In this document: positions 13,728 to 16,147 of the stretch, in pieces
Layout: every line of letters begins with the position of its first letter
Position numbering within the stretch: the first letter of the stretch is position 1
NCBI GenBank assembly: GCA_900313765.1
Contig: OMSN01000013.1
Location: 1 to 16,147 of the forward strand
Source of the DNA: an uncultured Eubacteriales bacterium
GTDB taxonomy: Bacteria > Bacillota > Clostridia > Lachnospirales > Lachnospiraceae
DNA length: 16,147 nt
Direction: 5' to 3'
The notes under the pieces: generated by a model
Told to the model about the DNA's origin: nothing
What the model saw: only the letters and a program-made list of their open reading frames with translations
Database searches by the model: none
Program-made: the position numbers and the translations under genes

Positions 13728-16147
13728 ATGATAGCACCACTCAGCTGGCTGAAAGAATATGTAGATATAGATGTAACGCCCCAGGAACTGCAGGACAAGC
13801 TGTTTTCCTGCGGGTTTGAAGTGGAAGAGCTGCACCAGGTCGGTGAAGATATCTCAGGCGTAGTCGTAGGCCTGGTAGAGACCTGTGAGGCGATCCCGGA
13901 TACGCACCTTCATCTCACCACCGTCAATGCGGGTGAGCATGGCACATTCCAGGTGTGCTGCGGCGCAGATAATGTAGCTGCAGGGAAGAAATTCCCCCTT
14001 GCCCTGGTAGGAGCGACTGTGTATGCGACTGCCAGAGATCATGTGACCATTGAAGGCGTCATGACCATCAAGAAGGGAAAACTGCGCGGATATGAATCCT
14101 TCGGAATGCTCTGCTCCGGAACCGAGCTGGGCGTCAATGAGGATATGTTCGAAGGCGCCGGATACAACGGTCTGCTGGAACTGCCGGACGACGCGCCTGT
14201 CGGAGCGGACGTCAAGCCGATCCTCGGACTGGACGACTGGCTGTTTGACATTGCCATTACGGCAAACCGCCCGGACTGCCAGAGCATCTTCGGCATTGCC
14301 CGCGAAGTTGCAGCGGTTCTCGGAAAGGAACTGAAGGAACCCTCGCTTGAGTATCATCCGACAGATGTCGAGAAGGAAGGCTTTACCGTAGAGGTGGAAG
14401 CTCCTGATCTGTGCCCGCGCTATATCGGTCACTATGTCTACGATGTGAAGATCGAACCTTCACCCAGATGGATGCGCAGAAGGCTTGCTCTGGTAGGGAT
14501 GAATTCCATTTCCAACATCGTGGATATCACCAACTATATCCTGATGGAACTGGGACAGCCGATGCACGCTTTCGATGAGGATTTCATCCGGGAAGGAAGG
14601 ATCCTGGTCCGCCGCGCTCACAAAGATGAGGTGATCACGACGCTGGATGAGCAGGATTACAAAATGAATGAGAATACACTGTGCATCTGTGACGGTGTCG
14701 GTCCCGTGGCGCTCGCAGGCGTGATGGGCGGTCTGAATTCCGAGATCCGTGACACCACTAAGGCGGTTCTGTTTGAGGCTGCCAAGTTCGCACGTGACAA
14801 TATCCGTCACACCAGCCGTGCCCTCGGCAAGAGAACAGACGCCAGTGCCAGGTATGAGAAGGGCACCGATGAGTATACTACTGTCATGGCCATGAAGAGA
14901 GCCCTTCACCTGATCGAGGAGCTTGGCTGCGGCAAGGTTTCAAAGACCCACTGTGACTGCAACACCGGCAACTCTGTAGAGCCGACCGAGATGAAAGTCT
15001 CTGTGGAGAAGGTGAACGGTGTCCTCGGAATCACTGTACCTGAAGAGGATATCCTTCGCATCATGAAGAACCTGCAGTTTGATCCTTCGATCGATGGCGA
15101 TGAACTGACACTGCATGTTCCGGCTTACCGTGCGGACATTGAGAATTATCCGGATATCTCTGAAGAAGTGATCAGGATGTACGGTTATGAACACATCCAG
15201 CCGACTCTTCTGAAGAGCGCCAGCGTTACCGCAGGCGGACTTACGGTGAGACAGCGGGGAGAAATGAGCCTGAAGAAGAGGCTGTGCGCGGAGGGTCTGT
15301 ATGAAGCGATGCATTATTCCTTCTTCAGCCCGGCAGACCTTGACCTTCTGATGCTCCCGCAGGATGATCCGAAGAGACAGGCAGTGCGTCTGATCAATCC
15401 GATCAATGAGGATCTGTCCATCATGCGTACAACGCTGGTTCCCTCGATGCTGCATGCAATCGAGCGCAACCAGAAGAACAACAATCTCTCCGGAAGACTC
15501 TTTGAAGTGGCGAACCGGTTTATCCCCAAGAGTCTGCCTCTGACCGATTATCCGGACGAGCTGAGCACTCTGTGCGTCGGTATCTGGGGAATCAAGGAGA
15601 ACTTCTTCACCCTTAAGGGAATCGCGGATGTAATTGCAGAGCAGCTGCATGTGTCATTTACCTATGAAACAGCGCAGATGCCCTTCCTGCATCCGTATCA
15701 GAGTGCAGAGATCCTCTGCGAGGGTGAGAAGGTTGGATATCTGGGTACGGGCTGCTTTGAACTGATCAGGGATCTGAACCTCAGATTCAAACCCTATGTC
15801 ATGGAACTGGATCTCAGTCTGCTTGAGAAGTATTACGCCAAGGCACCCAGATTCACGCCGATTCCGAAGTTCGCGGTCGAGAAGAGAGACCTTGCCCTTG
15901 TCATGGACAAGGGAATCACCTGCGGACAGGTTGAAGAAGTGATCCGCGATGCCTGCAGGAAGGTTACCGGAACGTATCTGTTTGATGTATACGAGGGTGC
16001 TCCGATTCCGGCTGACAAGAAGTCCATGGCATTTACAGTCACCTTCACTCCGGATGAAGAAGAGTTTACAACGGAGATGGTTGACGGTTACGCCTACACG
16101 ACTGTTAAGAAAGTCCATGTGCTTCTGAACGAATATTTCCGGTATCT
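13728..16147 (+). CDS. pheT: Phenylalanine--tRNA ligase beta subunit, nearly complete (3' end beyond window)
   Basis: The frame is open from ATG 13728 to the window end, giving 806 codons with no stop; the normal length is about 800, so only a few residues are probably missing. The N-terminus MIAPLSWLKEYVDID is typical. An EMAP/OB-type tRNA-binding domain covers about residues 40-150 (VCCGADNV). B3/B4 editing-domain sequence follows, including ITANRPDC and NIVDITNYILMELGQPMHAFD. The B5 and core-like domains come next, and an FDX-ACB anticodon-binding domain forms roughly the last 95 residues (PKFAVEKRDLALVMDKG). GGGGAGG at 13711-13717 lies 10 nt before the ATG. It works with PheS and is co-transcribed from the T-box-controlled promoter. 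The tail after FTPDEEEF differs from the usual ending as I remember it, but this is a weak impression. Confidence 0.96.
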   Translation, partial: MIAPLSWLKEYVDIDVTPQELQDKLFSCGFEVEELHQVGEDISGVVVGLVETCEAIPDTHLHLTTVNAGEHGTFQVCCGADNVAAGKKFPLALVGATVYATARDHVTIEGVMTIKKGKLRGYESFGMLCSGTELGVNEDMFEGAGYNGLLELPDDAPVGADVKPILGLDDWLFDIAITANRPDCQSIFGIAREVAAVLGKELKEPSLEYHPTDVEKEGFTVEVEAPDLCPRYIGHYVYDVKIEPSPRWMRRRLALVGMNSISNIVDITNYILMELGQPMHAFDEDFIREGRILVRRAHKDEVITTLDEQDYKMNENTLCICDGVGPVALAGVMGGLNSEIRDTTKAVLFEAAKFARDNIRHTSRALGKRTDASARYEKGTDEYTTVMAMKRALHLIEELGCGKVSKTHCDCNTGNSVEPTEMKVSVEKVNGVLGITVPEEDILRIMKNLQFDPSIDGDELTLHVPAYRADIENYPDISEEVIRMYGYEHIQPTLLKSASVTAGGLTVRQRGEMSLKKRLCAEGLYEAMHYSFFSPADLDLLMLPQDDPKRQAVRLINPINEDLSIMRTTLVPSMLHAIERNQKNNNLSGRLFEVANRFIPKSLPLTDYPDELSTLCVGIWGIKENFFTLKGIADVIAEQLHVSFTYETAQMPFLHPYQSAEILCEGEKVGYLGTGCFELIRDLNLRFKPYVMELDLSLLEKYYAKAPRFTPIPKFAVEKRDLALVMDKGITCGQVEEVIRDACRKVTGTYLFDVYEGAPIPADKKSMAFTVTFTPDEEEFTTEMVDGYAYTTVKKVHVLLNEYFRY

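Overview
The window comes from an anaerobic, moderate-GC Firmicute, most likely a Clostridia gut bacterium close to Lachnospiraceae. This is inferred from three things. Shine-Dalgarno sites are strong (AGGAGG, AAGGAGG). A T-box leader precedes pheST. The catabolic genes are those of the selenium- and purine-linked clusters of anaerobes. All genes are on the + strand and packed head to tail.

Region 1 (1-1953) is the C-terminal 650 codons of a molybdenum hydroxylase of the selenium-dependent xanthine dehydrogenase type (XdhD-like). Its start lies before the window.

Region 2 (about 2002-9763) looks like one long transcript from a strong promoter at 2002-2029. It encodes diaminopropionate ammonia-lyase (dpaL/ygeX), a YgeY M20 metallohydrolase, the YgeW carbamoyltransferase, carbamate kinase (arcC), a fold-type II PLP enzyme I cannot assign, and phosphoserine aminotransferase (serC). 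A 14-bp intrinsic terminator hairpin follows serC. Two intercistronic hairpins flank arcC. The xdh-ygeX-ygeY-ygeW-arcC set matches the E. coli xdhD/ygeWXY-hyuA-yqeA region and the anaerobic purine (urate/xanthine) breakdown route. In that route a diureido intermediate gives up a carbamoyl group to phosphate (YgeW). Carbamate kinase turns the carbamoyl phosphate into ATP. The remaining ureido group is removed (proposed for YgeY). DpaL then converts 2,3-diaminopropionate to pyruvate and ammonia. The hydantoinase, SsnA-like amidohydrolase and YgfK-like oxidoreductase of that route are not in this window.

Region 3 (9792-12295) is a two-gene unit: a DUF1015 protein and a second, divergent diaminopropionate ammonia-lyase. 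They share an ATGA stop/start overlap, which implies translational coupling. The pair follows serC where serA would often be found.

Region 4 (12303-16147) is the housekeeping phenylalanyl-tRNA synthetase operon. It has its own sigma-A-type promoter, a complete T-box leader with a likely UUC (Phe) specifier and an antiterminator/terminator switch, then pheS, then pheT running off the window end.

The parts most worth a second look are the unassigned PLP enzyme beside serC, the two ammonia-lyases at either end of the catabolic block, and the coupling of one of them to DUF1015. I saw no CRISPR array, tRNA, rRNA or insertion sequence.
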